From Chloroflexota bacterium (GTDB lineage Bacteria; Chloroflexota; Dehalococcoidia; JACPEP01), in the NCBI GenBank assembly GCA_016183425.1, contig JACPEP010000037.1:1-64000 (forward strand): DNA of 64,000 bases. The letters run 5' to 3'. This document shows positions 1-7,907 of the stretch, one piece after another. Numbering within the stretch: position 1 is the stretch's first letter; each line of letters begins with the position of its first letter. The notes beneath the pieces were generated by a model. The model saw only the letters and a program-made list of their open reading frames with translations, did no database searches and was not told where the DNA came from. The position numbers and the translations under genes are program-made.

Positions 1-157
1 ATGACCCGGGGGCCTGGCTGAACGTGAATCTGCCAGCTCTACAAGGCCCCCATCACAACCGCCCTTGGGCCCTTGCCTTGCGCCGCATGGCCCATACCCG
101 TTCCGTCCCTGGATTCAGACCGACTAAGCCTTGACAGTAACAGTGTAACTTCGGTGC

Positions 158-187
158 TGGACAAGGAGAAGCCTCGTATGCTATACT
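158..187 (+). promoter_or_regulatory. Promoter of the SufT-like gene
   Basis: TGGACA (158-163) and TATACT (182-187) lie 18 bases apart. TG at 179-180 gives an extended -10 (TGCTATACT). The predicted start, near 194, leaves a leader of about 44 bases before the ATG at 238. Bases 1-157 hold no gene that I can support. Confidence 0.6.
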
Positions 188-237
188 GAGCCTAGTTTGG
201 CGAGATTTCCCTGTCAATACTAAAGGGAGAGTAGGAC

Positions 238-537
238 ATGATAACTAAAGAGGCCGTTATAGAAGCACTAAGGGATGTATACGACCCGGAGATACCGGTT
301 AATGTGGTGGACCTGGGCCTTATATACGCCGTCGATGTGGAGGGGGACAAGGTGAGTGTCCAGATGACCCTCACCGCCCCCGGTTGCCCCATGCACTCCT
401 TTATCACCGCCGATGCCCGAAAACACGTGGCGCAAATCCAGGGGGTAAAGGATGTCACCGTGGACATGGTTTGGGACCCCCCCTGGACTCCGGAACGCAT
501 GAGCGACGAGGCGAAGGCACTTCTGGGTTGGAAGTAG
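238..537 (+). CDS. SufT/MIP18-family (DUF59) Fe-S cluster assembly protein
   Basis: This 99-residue protein is one MIP18/DUF59 domain. The family includes SufT and PaaD and acts in the maturation of iron-sulfur proteins in the cytosol. The family pattern is plain: an N-terminal helix ending in YDPEIPVNVVDLGLIY (about 15-30), then the TAPGCP motif near residue 45 with its single conserved cysteine, then the WDPPWTPERMS tail. It is full length for a stand-alone member. The ATG follows AAAGGGAGAGTAGGAC. No suf or paa genes are next to it, so its client proteins are unknown. Family assignment is firm; SufT rather than another MIP18 role is inference. Confidence 0.88.
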   Translation: MITKEAVIEALRDVYDPEIPVNVVDLGLIYAVDVEGDKVSVQMTLTAPGCPMHSFITADARKHVAQIQGVKDVTVDMVWDPPWTPERMSDEAKALLGWK

Positions 538-606
538 CTCTTAGCTGAAAAGCGAGAAGAGCGACAGAGGCAACACCTATAAGGGTGACCCGTCCCATAG
601 ATAAGC

Positions 607-625
607 GCCTCACCGATTCTGAGGC
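607..625 (+). terminator. Short hairpin between two small genes
   Basis: GCCTCA (607-612) and TGAGGC (620-625) form a six-base-pair stem with a seven-base loop. There is no T run after it, so it is at best a weak terminator. Confidence 0.25.
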
Positions 626-640
626 CTAAAAGGGGCTGAC

Positions 641-895
641 ATGGACTTGGAAAAGTTTTGTCCCGGCAGCCGGAGCCTAAAAAACCCCACCCCGGAGTAT
701 ATTCCCTGCCCCAACTGTGGCACTGAGGTGGAGATCTGGTCCGATGAGACCAGCGTCAAGTGCCATAGCTGCCATGGTACTGTGGCCCGAGACCGCAATA
801 TGTCCTGCATCGACTGGTGTCAATTTGCCGAGAAGTGCTTCGGCCCTCAGGTGGTGGCTAAGGTCAAAGGCTCCCAAGCACAACAAGCCTCTTAG
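641..895 (+). CDS. Small zinc-ribbon protein, function unknown
   Basis: An 84-residue protein with CPNC (residues 23-26) and CHSC (41-44), which look like the two knuckles of a zinc ribbon, and further cysteines in the MSCIDWCQFAEKC stretch (residues 54-66). The last group could bind a second metal. I do not recognise a named family with certainty; similar short ribbons occur in Dehalococcoidia-like genomes, sometimes beside HD hydrolases. The start is supported by AAGGGG about seven bases before the ATG. It is convergent with the broken hicA and only 33 bases from its end. Confidence 0.7.
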   Translation: MDLEKFCPGSRSLKNPTPEYIPCPNCGTEVEIWSDETSVKCHSCHGTVARDRNMSCIDWCQFAEKCFGPQVVAKVKGSQAQQAS

Positions 896-928
896 TTCGG
901 CTCCTCCAACCTTTTCACGCCCACAATC

Positions 929-1052
929 TCATTCCCGAAAAAGCCTCCAAAATTCCTCTGGCGTCACGCCCATGGTGATCAAAGACAAACCCCAGTCGGA
1001 TGGCTACACGCACCACCTCTCTGGCTTTGACCACGGGAAGTTTTGGACTCAA
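929..1052 (-). pseudogene. hicA toxin remnant with internal deletion
   Basis: Right after hicB, a TTG (1052-1050) overlaps the hicB stop as TTGA. It opens a frame reading SPKLPVVKAREVVRVAIRLGFVFD, which matches the N-terminal part of HicA (KLPxVxGKEVIKALxKxGF). After that point the HicA C-terminal pattern continues in another frame: ITMGVTPEEFWRLFRE followed by a stop at 929. The middle of the protein, including the GSH segment with the catalytic histidine, is missing. The best reading is an internal deletion plus frameshift that inactivated the mRNase while the antitoxin stayed intact. The joins are read by eye; the family match at both ends is good. Confidence 0.75.
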
Positions 1053-1273
1053 AGGGCAACCTCTACGGGCTTGATCAGGATGTCCTCCACGGGCACAGCT
1101 TCGCCATGCTTCTGAAGGCTCTCCAGGTACGCCTCTATCGCCTCCCGCACATTAGCCAGTGCCTCTTCCAGGGTGTCTCCCTGAGTATGACACCCTTTGA
1201 GGGAAGGGCAGAAGGCATGATAGCCCCCATCCTCCTCCCGTTCCAGGATGACCGTGTAGTGATGTTTCTCCAT
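1049..1273 (-). CDS. hicB: HicB-family antitoxin
   Basis: A 74-residue HicB N-terminal (partial RNase H-like) domain: YTVILEREEDGGYHAFCPSLKGCHTQGDTLEEALANVREAIEAYL is the family signature. No DNA-binding extension is visible, so this is the short HicB type. HicB normally binds and neutralises the HicA mRNase and represses the operon. Here the partner next to it is broken, so this is an orphan antitoxin. AGGAGA six bases before the ATG supports the start at 1273. The hicB-hicA order is known in part of the family. Confidence 0.88.
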   Translation of the reverse strand: MEKHHYTVILEREEDGGYHAFCPSLKGCHTQGDTLEEALANVREAIEAYLESLQKHGEAVPVEDILIKPVEVAL

Positions 1274-1679
1274 AGTCGTCTCCTATTAGGGCGCTATTGC
1301 CAGCCACTTTTAGGCTAACTATCCTATTAATGTCTGGATAGGCCACCCTTTTGGCCGCCATGGCGGAGCTGAATTTTGATCATCTCCTGTGCCTTCTCAC
1401 CCATTGGGTTCCTACGGCACGCCCTTTGCCACCGGGCTAAGCACAAGGGCTTTTGAAGCTATTTTACCGCAGGTTCCGCTTGTGAGCTCCCTTCTGATAT
1501 GGGAACTCCAGGCTTATCTCTAGTACCCATCTCGAACGATGTCCCTCGGCGCTAGAAACCATGGCGTCCTTAGTGGCTTTGTCCTTGTAGCCAACAACCC
1601 CCCTTGTACCCCCCACTGACCGATGCTAGAATGGCGTCACCAAATGGGAAAGAATTAAGAGCAGAAGGAGGATGGGGAG
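1274..1679. other. Gap between hicB and ubiD with their control sites
   Basis: About 400 bases without a gene between two divergent genes. CTATCC (1319-1324) and GGATAG (1336-1341) form an inverted repeat 45-68 bases upstream of hicB, a plausible but unproven HicB operator. The ubiD promoter lies at the other end. I see nothing supportable between 1345 and 1600. Confidence 0.5.
1604..1632 (+). promoter_or_regulatory. Promoter of ubiD-like gene
   Basis: TTGTAC (1604-1609), 17 bases, then TAGAAT (1627-1632) with TG at 1624-1625, that is an extended -10. The predicted start near 1639 is about 40 bases ahead of the TTG codon at 1680. Confidence 0.55.
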
Positions 1680-3113
1680 TTGACCACCACCTATAGAGAC
1701 CTAAGAGACTGGCTGCTGATGGTAGACGAGATGGGGGAGTTGCGCCATTTGAACAATGTGGGCTGGCAAGAGGATATGGGCCGCATCGCCGAGATGCTAG
1801 CCCATACCGACGAAGCCCCGGCGGTGCTTTTCGATAACATTCCTGACTATCCCCCCGGCTATCGCCTCCTGATTCATGGCAATGGGGCACGGCGACGCCT
1901 GGCTTTTACCCTGGGCCTGCCCACGGACATCGGCCGGGAGGCTCTGATGACCCGCTTCCTGGACATGGTCAATGCCATCCAACCCCTTCCCGTCGAAGAG
2001 GTGACCAGCGGCCCTATCTTGGAGAACGTCCTCACCGAGGATGAGGTGAACCTGTGGCAGTTTCCCGCCCCCAAGTGGCATCAAGAGGACGGAGGACGCT
2101 ACCTGGGCACTGGCTGCCTGGATATCACCAAGGACCCCGACAGCGACTGGGTGAACATAGGCACCTACCGGATTATGATTCACGATGAGAAGAGAGCCGG
2201 CTTCTATATCTCTCCAGGCAAACACGGACGTCTCCATCGGGACAAGTACTTCGCCCGCAACGAGCCCTGCCCGGTGGTGGTGGTGGTGGGCGGCGATCCC
2301 CTTCTTTTCATCGCCAGCACGCTGGAGGTGCCCCTGGGTGTCTCCGAGTACGAGTGGGCAGGCAGCCTGCGGGGACGGCCCTACCAGGTTATCCGGGGAC
2401 GCTACACCGGCCTCCCCATTCCCGCCGACGCCGAGGTAGCCCTGGAAGGCTTCGCCTACCCCAACGAAACCCTTCTCGAGGGGCCCTTTGGTGAATGGAC
2501 GGGCTATTACGCCAGTGCCTCCCGCCAGGAGCCGGTCATTCACGTGAAGGCCGTCTATCACCGCAACGACCCCATCGTCCTGGGCTGTCCCCCCCAGAAG
2601 CCACCCTACGAGGCCCATCGCTATCGTGTCTACCTGCGCTCCGCCTTGCTGCGTCGGGCCCTGGAGCAGGCGGGGGTGCCTGATGTGGTGGGCGCCTGGT
2701 GCCACGAGGCGGGAGGCTGTCGCCTTCTCAACGTGGTAGCCATCAAGCAGCGCTACCCCGGTCACGCCCGCCAGGCAGGTCACATCGCCAGCCAGTGCCG
2801 CGTGGGAGCTTACCTGGGACGCATCGTCATCGTTGTAGACGAGGACATCGACCCCAGCGACCTCAACGACGTCATGTGGGCGGTGTGCACCCGCTCCGAC
2901 CCCTCCCGTTCCTTGGACATCATCAATAGGGCGTGGAGCGGCCCCCTGGACCCCGCCATCCGCCCCGGCGACAAAGGGTTCAACTCCCGCCTCATCATCG
3001 ACGCCTGCAAGCCCTGGGAGTGGCTGGAGGAGTTTCCCCCGGCCATCGGCCCGTCGCCAGAGTATCGACGGGAGACCAGAGACAAATGGGGCTGGATTCT
3101 ACGGGGAGGGTGA
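1680..3113 (+). CDS. UbiD-family (prenylated-FMN) decarboxylase
   Basis: A 477-residue member of the UbiD family, which decarboxylates aromatic or alpha,beta-unsaturated acids, or carboxylates in reverse, with prenylated FMN. Length is normal. Family blocks are visible: an N-terminal DLRDWL...GELRHL segment, the PxxxxHxEDGGRYLGTG region near residues 130-145, and EGPFGEWTGYY near 265-275, which contains the conserved acidic residue of the active site. TTG is the start, preceded by AAGGAGG about ten bases upstream. No ubiX-like prenyltransferase is in the window. It faces a PaaX-like regulator whose family controls aromatic degradation, so an aromatic-acid substrate is a reasonable guess; the exact substrate cannot be read from sequence. 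Confidence 0.9.
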   Translation: MTTTYRDLRDWLLMVDEMGELRHLNNVGWQEDMGRIAEMLAHTDEAPAVLFDNIPDYPPGYRLLIHGNGARRRLAFTLGLPTDIGREALMTRFLDMVNAIQPLPVEEVTSGPILENVLTEDEVNLWQFPAPKWHQEDGGRYLGTGCLDITKDPDSDWVNIGTYRIMIHDEKRAGFYISPGKHGRLHRDKYFARNEPCPVVVVVGGDPLLFIASTLEVPLGVSEYEWAGSLRGRPYQVIRGRYTGLPIPADAEVALEGFAYPNETLLEGPFGEWTGYYASASRQEPVIHVKAVYHRNDPIVLGCPPQKPPYEAHRYRVYLRSALLRRALEQAGVPDVVGAWCHEAGGCRLLNVVAIKQRYPGHARQAGHIASQCRVGAYLGRIVIVVDEDIDPSDLNDVMWAVCTRSDPSRSLDIINRAWSGPLDPAIRPGDKGFNSRLIIDACKPWEWLEEFPPAIGPSPEYRRETRDKWGWILRGG

Positions 3114-3155
3114 CTCTGGAGTCTGCCCTGAGTGAAGTGAAGGGGCTGCCTGACT

Positions 3156-4010
3156 TCAGGCGCTGACCAGAGCCTGGGGACTGGCCTTGGGTTTGGCCTG
3201 GAAAAGGGAGTCGAAGTAGCGGTTAGCCCCCTCTGCCAGCAGATTGTGGTAGCTCTGGAATAGGGCCGCCGCCTCGGACCCCAGCCATCCCTGGGGCACC
3301 AGCTCTTTCGGGAGCTGGGGGTCGAAAAAAGAAAAGCGGCGATACTCGTGAATGAGCATAAAACGCTCTATGAAGCATTCCTGCTCCCCTGGTGGGTCTC
3401 CCGCCTCTAAGCGCCGGAGGCAGCCCTCGTAACGAGGGCGGTACCGCTCCAGAAAGGCAGCGCACTTCTGGCGCGTCTTTTCCATATTCCAGCATCGATG
3501 GACGAGGTCTTGTAGAGAGCCCGGACCTTGATATTGGGCGCGGAAGACCTGAATGCAGTCGGCTACTTTCCAAACATTGGCCAGGACCATTACCTCTTGC
3601 CGCCGGTCGTAGGGGCAGATCCAGGTGGCGTTGCTCAACGTACCGTAGCCCAGGCCGAGGAGGTCCTGGCGCAACCGATCCCGCACCTCTCGGCGCCGCT
3701 CCGGTATGGAGTAGGTGACCACATCCCACTGGCCGTCCCAGGGCTCCTGATGACGCTGGAAAATGCGGCGCGCCCCCACATCCAGCATCTCCCGGCCCCG
3801 GCGCGTCAGAGTGTAGTAGCTATTCTTGCCCACTCGTTTGGTCTGGAGAAGACCCTTGCGCGTCATCCGTGACAGAGCAGAGCGGATGGCCTGCTCCGAT
3901 AGGCCGAAACTAGACAATACCTGGATCAGACTGGCGACCCATATTTCGCCACCTCGATGACGAATATAATCGCCGTAAAGAGTTAGAATCATCGATTGGG
4001 GGCGAAACAC
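3156..4010 (-). CDS. PaaX-like transcriptional repressor
   Basis: About 284 residues from a GTG at 4010. PaaX represses phenylacetate-catabolism genes and is released by an acyl-CoA. The family pattern is clear: RPQSMILTLYGDYI at the start, a winged helix (ASLIQVLSSFGLSEQAIRSALSRMTRKGLL), the central WDVVTYSIPERRREVRDRLR block and a C-terminal PaaX domain. The frame stays open upstream to 4232, but that part mostly translates two copies of an interspersed repeat, so I exclude it. An ATG at 3992 is another possible start; no good ribosome site is seen for either. It is convergent with the UbiD gene. The effector and target are unknown. Confidence 0.82.
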   Translation of the reverse strand: MFRPQSMILTLYGDYIRHRGGEIWVASLIQVLSSFGLSEQAIRSALSRMTRKGLLQTKRVGKNSYYTLTRRGREMLDVGARRIFQRHQEPWDGQWDVVTYSIPERRREVRDRLRQDLLGLGYGTLSNATWICPYDRRQEVMVLANVWKVADCIQVFRAQYQGPGSLQDLVHRCWNMEKTRQKCAAFLERYRPRYEGCLRRLEAGDPPGEQECFIERFMLIHEYRRFSFFDPQLPKELVPQGWLGSEAAALFQSYHNLLAEGANRYFDSLFQAKPKASPQALVSA

Positions 4011-4017
4011 GACAAAA

Positions 4018-4183
4018 GCGTCATTCCGGCTTCCGCCGGAATCCACCACTACGATGACTCCCTGTTTTGTTTGATTGTATGTCACAAAAATATATTGCGT
4101 CCTCCAAAATGACATATCATATATCAGAGCCCTTGTCAAGCTTTCAACAAAAGCGTCATCCCGGCGGAAGCCGGAATCCACCT
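4018..4183. repeat. Two copies of a palindromic interspersed repeat
   Basis: GCGTCATTCCGGCTTCCGCC at 4018-4037 (running on to about 4047) and a close copy at 4153-4183 share a CGTCATYCCGGC...GCCGGAATCCACC core. They differ in the orientation of the centre, as expected of palindromic repeats that occur in many genomes. They lie 135 bases apart, just upstream of the PaaX-like gene. Confidence 0.75.
4108..4142 (-). promoter_or_regulatory. Possible promoter of the PaaX-like gene
   Basis: On the minus strand TTGACA reads near 4138-4133 and, 17 bases later, TATGTC. The -35 is perfect and the -10 is weak. If used, the leader would contain one copy of the palindromic repeat. Confidence 0.35.
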
Positions 4184-4263
4184 GCATGGGGGTTACCGGG
4201 AATGCCCCGATTCCCAACCCCCTCCGTACCACGGCGAGAGGGACAGGGGGTGAGGTTCCTATA

Positions 4264-4599
4264 TTACTTGAATACCCGATGCAGGAAGGAGTTGAAAATT
4301 GATAGCAGCAATCCGAAAATCAGAGCCCACCAAAAACTGTCCACGCTAAAGCCGCTTACTATGACGGTGGTAAACATAATAAGCACCGCGTTGATCACCA
4401 GGGTAAAGAGCCCCAAAGTTAAGATGTTAATGGGCAGGGTAAGTATCAGAAGAACCGGCTTGAGAATCACATTGATAATTCCCAAAACCAGCGCCACTAC
4501 CAGGGCCGTAACAAAGCTTTGAACATGGACGCCAGGAAGGAGATAGGCGGCCGCCGTAATCGCCAAAGCGCTGAACAACCAGCGGAAAAGCAAGCTCAT
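4264..4599 (-). CDS. Phage-holin-IV-like membrane protein (PF04020 type)
   Basis: A 111-residue integral membrane protein with about four hydrophobic segments: residues 5-25, 28-50, 52-75 and 85-105. The pattern ...YLLPGVHV...LVLGIINVILKPVLLILTLPINILTLGLFTLVINA is typical of the 4-TM holin superfamily IV, which is widespread in bacterial chromosomes and is usually not in prophages. The function of the chromosomal members is not known. There is no phage gene nearby, so a lysis role is unlikely. Confidence 0.85.
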   Translation of the reverse strand: MSLLFRWLFSALAITAAAYLLPGVHVQSFVTALVVALVLGIINVILKPVLLILTLPINILTLGLFTLVINAVLIMFTTVIVSGFSVDSFWWALIFGLLLSIFNSFLHRVFK

Positions 4600-4838
4600 A
4601 ACTTTATCTTAGCCGACATCTAAATCCCAGTCAACGAGATCAAGAGTTGGGCTCTGCTGGCTGATGGAGGCAGCAAATAGGCGACCGGGCTTCCCATCTG
4701 CGGCTGCCCACCCGAGGGCAAATAATGCTAGCGCTAAGCTGTTCGCGTCTTCTCAAACAGGATAAAGACTGTCATTCTGAGCCCGAGCGTAGCGAGGCGA
4801 AGAATCTCGATTAGCACGCCTATTTACGCAACTTAGCA
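4600..4838. other. Short gap with an interspersed repeat
   Basis: No gene seen. Bases 4771-4809 hold a GTCATTCTGAGC...GAAGAATCTCG element of the same kind as one at about 6866-6902. Confidence 0.5.
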
Positions 4839-6638
4839 CTAGCCGTCCTCCCGGCCCGCCTTTCGCCAGACGTCGAAACCCTCAAGCTCCTGTGCCTCCG
4901 CCTCATCGGCAATGACCCTGGCCAAGGTTTGGAGCAATCCTGGGTACGGGTGTCCATCCTTAACACCCCGCTCCACATTGTCCTGGAGGTTCCAGCCGGG
5001 TGACCTGACCCCCGCTTCTATCATCTCCTTAATCCTGGCCAGGCTCTTGTTCCTGATGTCTTCGTCTCTATGGTGAGCGTAGCGATAGAAAAAACACTCA
5101 AGTAAGAGCGCCTGTTCATCTGGGCCAGCCAGGCTGAGAGCTTTGTCCAACATGCTGAGTCCTTTGTCATAGTCGCCCCTGGCGAGGAGGAGCCCGGCGT
5201 AATTGCCCAGTTTGATGGCGCTCCCGGGGTCGGCCTCTAGTGCCCGCTTGTAGTACCCCTCGGCCCCCTCATAGTCCTTGCGAATAGTCCAGAGGAAGAG
5301 GGCGTAATTGCCCAGGGCGGTGGCGTGCCCGGGGTCGGCCTCTATGGCCCGCCGGTAGTACCCCTCGGCCCCCTCATAGTCCTTGCGAATAGTCCAGAGG
5401 AAGTTGGCGTAATTGCCCAGGGCGGTGGCGTACCCGGGGTCGGCCTCCAGGGCCCGCTGGTAGTACCCCTCGGCCCCCCCATAGTCCTTGCGAACAGTCT
5501 TGAGGAAGCCGGCGTAAACCCCGAGCAAATCTGCGCTCTGAGGAAACTTCTTAAGCCCCTCCTGGTATATTTGGTCGGCCCTCTCCGGGTCCGTCTTCTC
5601 ATATCTGGACGCCTCCAGCCAGACCCCTATCCAGGAGGTGAACTCCCGGGCTGCCTGCTCCACAGCCTTCTCAAGAGTCCTCTTCTCTGCGCTTTCGGGC
5701 TTGGCGGCCACCTTGTCACTCAGGCTCTTGAAGGTTTCGGAGTAGGTCTTTTCCAACTTCTCGAAGCGCTTGAAGTCCGGGTGTTTCTCCAGCTCGAATT
5801 CATTCCGCACCAGGAGCATCAGCTCATCAAAGTCATGGTGCTGGACCCAGGTTGCGTGCCTGCTCTCCAGCCATCCGCCCATATCATTATTCGGGACGCT
5901 GCTGCTTACCCAATAAATCCCCAGGGGTAAAGAGTCTCTAGGCAGCTTATGGAGCATGGCAGCTATGCTGCGGTCGTTGCCGCCGTAGCCAATGAAGACC
6001 AGGCCCGTCTCCCTGAGCAGCCTTATGAGCACCTCTTCTACATCAGGGTCCAACACTCTGGTCTGCTCCGCTGTGCTCCGAGGCGCCAATAGCGCATCGC
6101 CATGTAGCTTTATCACCAGGGGACTCGTCCGGGTCAAGCGCACGAAGCCTATGAGAGACTCATGGAGAATCACCAGCGGTTTCTTGCTTGTGTAAAGATA
6201 AAGAGCGTCAGCCACCAGGTTATCGAAGTTGGTAGTCAGAACGAAGTTACAGTGCCTGCCGCACCGTTCGTGAGACATGATCTGGGCCAGGACACCGTAG
6301 CCGAAGCCAGGGTCTTTCTCCTCCACCAGTTTTTCGATTTCCCGTTGTTGTTCCTGTTCTGAATCGAATAGTTGTTTGAAGACGGGCGCGTAAGAGAGCG
6401 CCGCATTTTCGGGAGCATAGTCGGGAAATTCTTTCTTCACCCACTCATCAAGGTTGTCCTCTGATCTGGTTTTGAACATCTTGAGTCTGGGCAGCCAGCT
6501 CTTGACCAGTGTTCCGGCGGCGGGAATGCCGGAGGAGACGGAACAGCCGGCGCCCAGAAAGAAGGTGAACCGGCACTCAGGATCCTCCATCTTCCCCCTG
6601 AGCCGCATGACGAATTCGCTGGCTTGCATCTCTATCAT
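4839..6638 (-). CDS. SIR2-domain protein with C-terminal TPR repeats (possible defence gene)
   Basis: A 599-residue protein. Residues 20-275 form a SIR2_2-type domain: GAGCS (29-33), TTNFDN (135-140), KLHGD (177-181) with the likely catalytic His179, and GYGGND (217-222). Proteins of this group are NAD+ hydrolases in several phage-defence systems, killing or stalling the cell after sensing infection. Residues 345-510 are TPR repeats, three of them almost identical (386-420, 421-455, 456-489). The tail (520-599) is unknown. There is no partner gene on either side, so it would be a single-gene system. The upstream region is AT-rich. NADase chemistry is inferred from motifs; defence is inferred from architecture. 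Confidence 0.8.
   Translation of the reverse strand: MIEMQASEFVMRLRGKMEDPECRFTFFLGAGCSVSSGIPAAGTLVKSWLPRLKMFKTRSEDNLDEWVKKEFPDYAPENAALSYAPVFKQLFDSEQEQQREIEKLVEEKDPGFGYGVLAQIMSHERCGRHCNFVLTTNFDNLVADALYLYTSKKPLVILHESLIGFVRLTRTSPLVIKLHGDALLAPRSTAEQTRVLDPDVEEVLIRLLRETGLVFIGYGGNDRSIAAMLHKLPRDSLPLGIYWVSSSVPNNDMGGWLESRHATWVQHHDFDELMLLVRNEFELEKHPDFKRFEKLEKTYSETFKSLSDKVAAKPESAEKRTLEKAVEQAAREFTSWIGVWLEASRYEKTDPERADQIYQEGLKKFPQSADLLGVYAGFLKTVRKDYGGAEGYYQRALEADPGYATALGNYANFLWTIRKDYEGAEGYYRRAIEADPGHATALGNYALFLWTIRKDYEGAEGYYKRALEADPGSAIKLGNYAGLLLARGDYDKGLSMLDKALSLAGPDEQALLLECFFYRYAHHRDEDIRNKSLARIKEMIEAGVRSPGWNLQDNVERGVKDGHPYPGLLQTLARVIADEAEAQELEGFDVWRKAGREDG
5172..5483 (-). repeat. Three near-identical 105-base tandem repeats encoding TPR units
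   Basis: The repeats code for YxGAEGYYxRAxEADPGxATALGNY-type units of 35, 35 and 34 residues. Identity is high at DNA level, including stretches such as TCATAGTCCTTGCGAATAGT, which points to recent copying or gene conversion. Confidence 0.85.
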
Positions 6639-7048
6639 GACACGGCCCTCAACCTATCAGTAGCTGCTCGGAGGTATTCGGATGTAATGTGACTTACTCT
6701 TCATTCTTACAACACATTTATCGGATTTCTGAAAATCATTGACCTGTCTCATTATAACCATAATCATCAAAAAGCCTAGCTTTTTCTGGCTTTGTTTTTT
6801 GTTTTTTGCACAAACATATTAGAAATCAGGCTCTAGAGACTGGTGAATTTTGAAGCCTGCCATTCTGAGTAACCTGTCATTCTGAACGAAGTGAAGAATC
6901 TCAGAGCTTCCTCGTCCCCCACCCTTGGCGGGAGATTGCTCAGGAAAGGCCAAACCCGTTCCCGTTGACAGGCGTCCCAGCCCCAGACTATCATTGCTGA
7001 ACACAAAGTTTTTTGCCAGCTTGTAATAGAGTAAGGGGTTGCTGGAGT
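6639..7048. other. AT-rich gap with divergent signals and a repeat
   Basis: No gene seen. A TATAAT reads on the minus strand at 6756-6751 and could serve the SIR2 gene, but no good -35 is present. AAAAAGC-CTA-GCTTTTT (6770-6786) forms a small hairpin next to T runs. Bases 6859-6902 hold two pieces of the CATTCTGA...GAAGAATCTC repeat. The stretch 6680-6830 is clearly AT-richer than its surroundings. Confidence 0.45.
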
Positions 7049-7774
7049 ATGAAATTCCTGGTCTTGCAACATATCCCCCACGAAACCCCCGGCCTCTTCG
7101 CGGATCTGGCCAGAGAGCACGGTATCTCTCTTGAGTACGTCAATCTCTGGGAAGGAGCCGCCATCCCGCCCTTGAGCAGATATGAGGCCCTCCTTATCAT
7201 GGGCGGCCCCATGGGGGTCTACGACGAGGGGGAGCATCCCTGGCTCCGGGAGGAGCTGGCCGTCCTGGGCCGGGCGGCGTGGGGCGGAATGCCCATCCTG
7301 GGCATCTGCCTCGGCGCCCAGCTCCTGGCCCGCGCCCTGGGGGCGCGCGTGAGCCGAAACGCCGAAGGCGAGTTCGGCTTTCAAGAAGTGGCGCTAACGG
7401 AGGAGGGAAGGCGAGAGCCCCTCTTTCGTGGTTTCGGCGCTGGGGTGCCCGTCTTCCAGTGGCACCACGATACCTTCGCTCTACCCACCGGAGCCTCCCT
7501 CCTGGCCACCTCCCCCCTCTGCCCTCACCAGGCTTTCCGGTTCGGCTCCAAGGCCTACGGCCTCCAGTTCCACGTAGAGACAACGCCGGAGATGGTGGCT
7601 CGCTGGGTGGAGGAGGGAGCTGGGGAGTTGAAGGAAGAGGGTATATCGGGACAGGCCTTGGTGCATGAGGCATTCCAAACCCAAAACCTCCTTCAAGAGG
7701 CCGCCCAAAGGCTGTTCCTGAACTTCCTCTCCCTTGCGTCGAAGGAACCCGAAAATAGCGATAGGCCCCGGTAG
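7049..7774 (+). CDS. Class I glutamine amidotransferase (GMP-synthase-like)
   Basis: A 241-residue stand-alone class I glutamine amidotransferase domain, which would release ammonia from glutamine. The catalytic triad can be seen: the nucleophile in GICLGAQLLAR (Cys near residue 89) and FHVETTPE (His and Glu near residues 173-175). GGPMGVYDE (near 52) is the oxyanion-region block. It resembles the GuaA N-terminal half and the YfeJ/GMP-synthase-like group, but the ATP-pyrophosphatase half is absent, so the acceptor is unknown. I chose the ATG at 7049 because MKFLVLQHIPHETPGLF is the family start. It is followed by two hairpins and then the sulfur-relay genes. Confidence 0.85.
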   Translation: MKFLVLQHIPHETPGLFADLAREHGISLEYVNLWEGAAIPPLSRYEALLIMGGPMGVYDEGEHPWLREELAVLGRAAWGGMPILGICLGAQLLARALGARVSRNAEGEFGFQEVALTEEGRREPLFRGFGAGVPVFQWHHDTFALPTGASLLATSPLCPHQAFRFGSKAYGLQFHVETTPEMVARWVEEGAGELKEEGISGQALVHEAFQTQNLLQEAAQRLFLNFLSLASKEPENSDRPR

Positions 7775-7829
7775 GGCAGGTTCCCCAACCTGCCCGGCCG
7801 CGTAGGTCGGGTTTCCCAACCCGACCTAC
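7774..7829. repeat. Two tandem hairpins after the amidotransferase
   Basis: GGGCAGGTT-CCCC-AACCTGCCC (7774-7795) is followed by GTAGGTCGGGTT-TCCC-AACCCGACCTAC (7802-7829). Both stems are perfect and share the GGTT-YCCC-AACC core. This looks like a REP-type pair; it may also act as a terminator, though there is no T run. Confidence 0.7.
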
Positions 7830-7907
7830 GAATTGAATCGCTGATTTCGGGGACCAAACTCCAGGGTGACAGAAGACAACGATGATGCTATCATCTATAG
7901 AGAAGAG

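Noticed and set aside
1797-2783. 328-codon open frame on the minus strand
   Set aside because: It lies fully opposite ubiD; its composition and lack of motifs show a shadow of a GC-rich gene.
4264-4599. Prophage holin
   Set aside because: PF04020-type proteins are common in chromosomes, and there is no other phage gene near.
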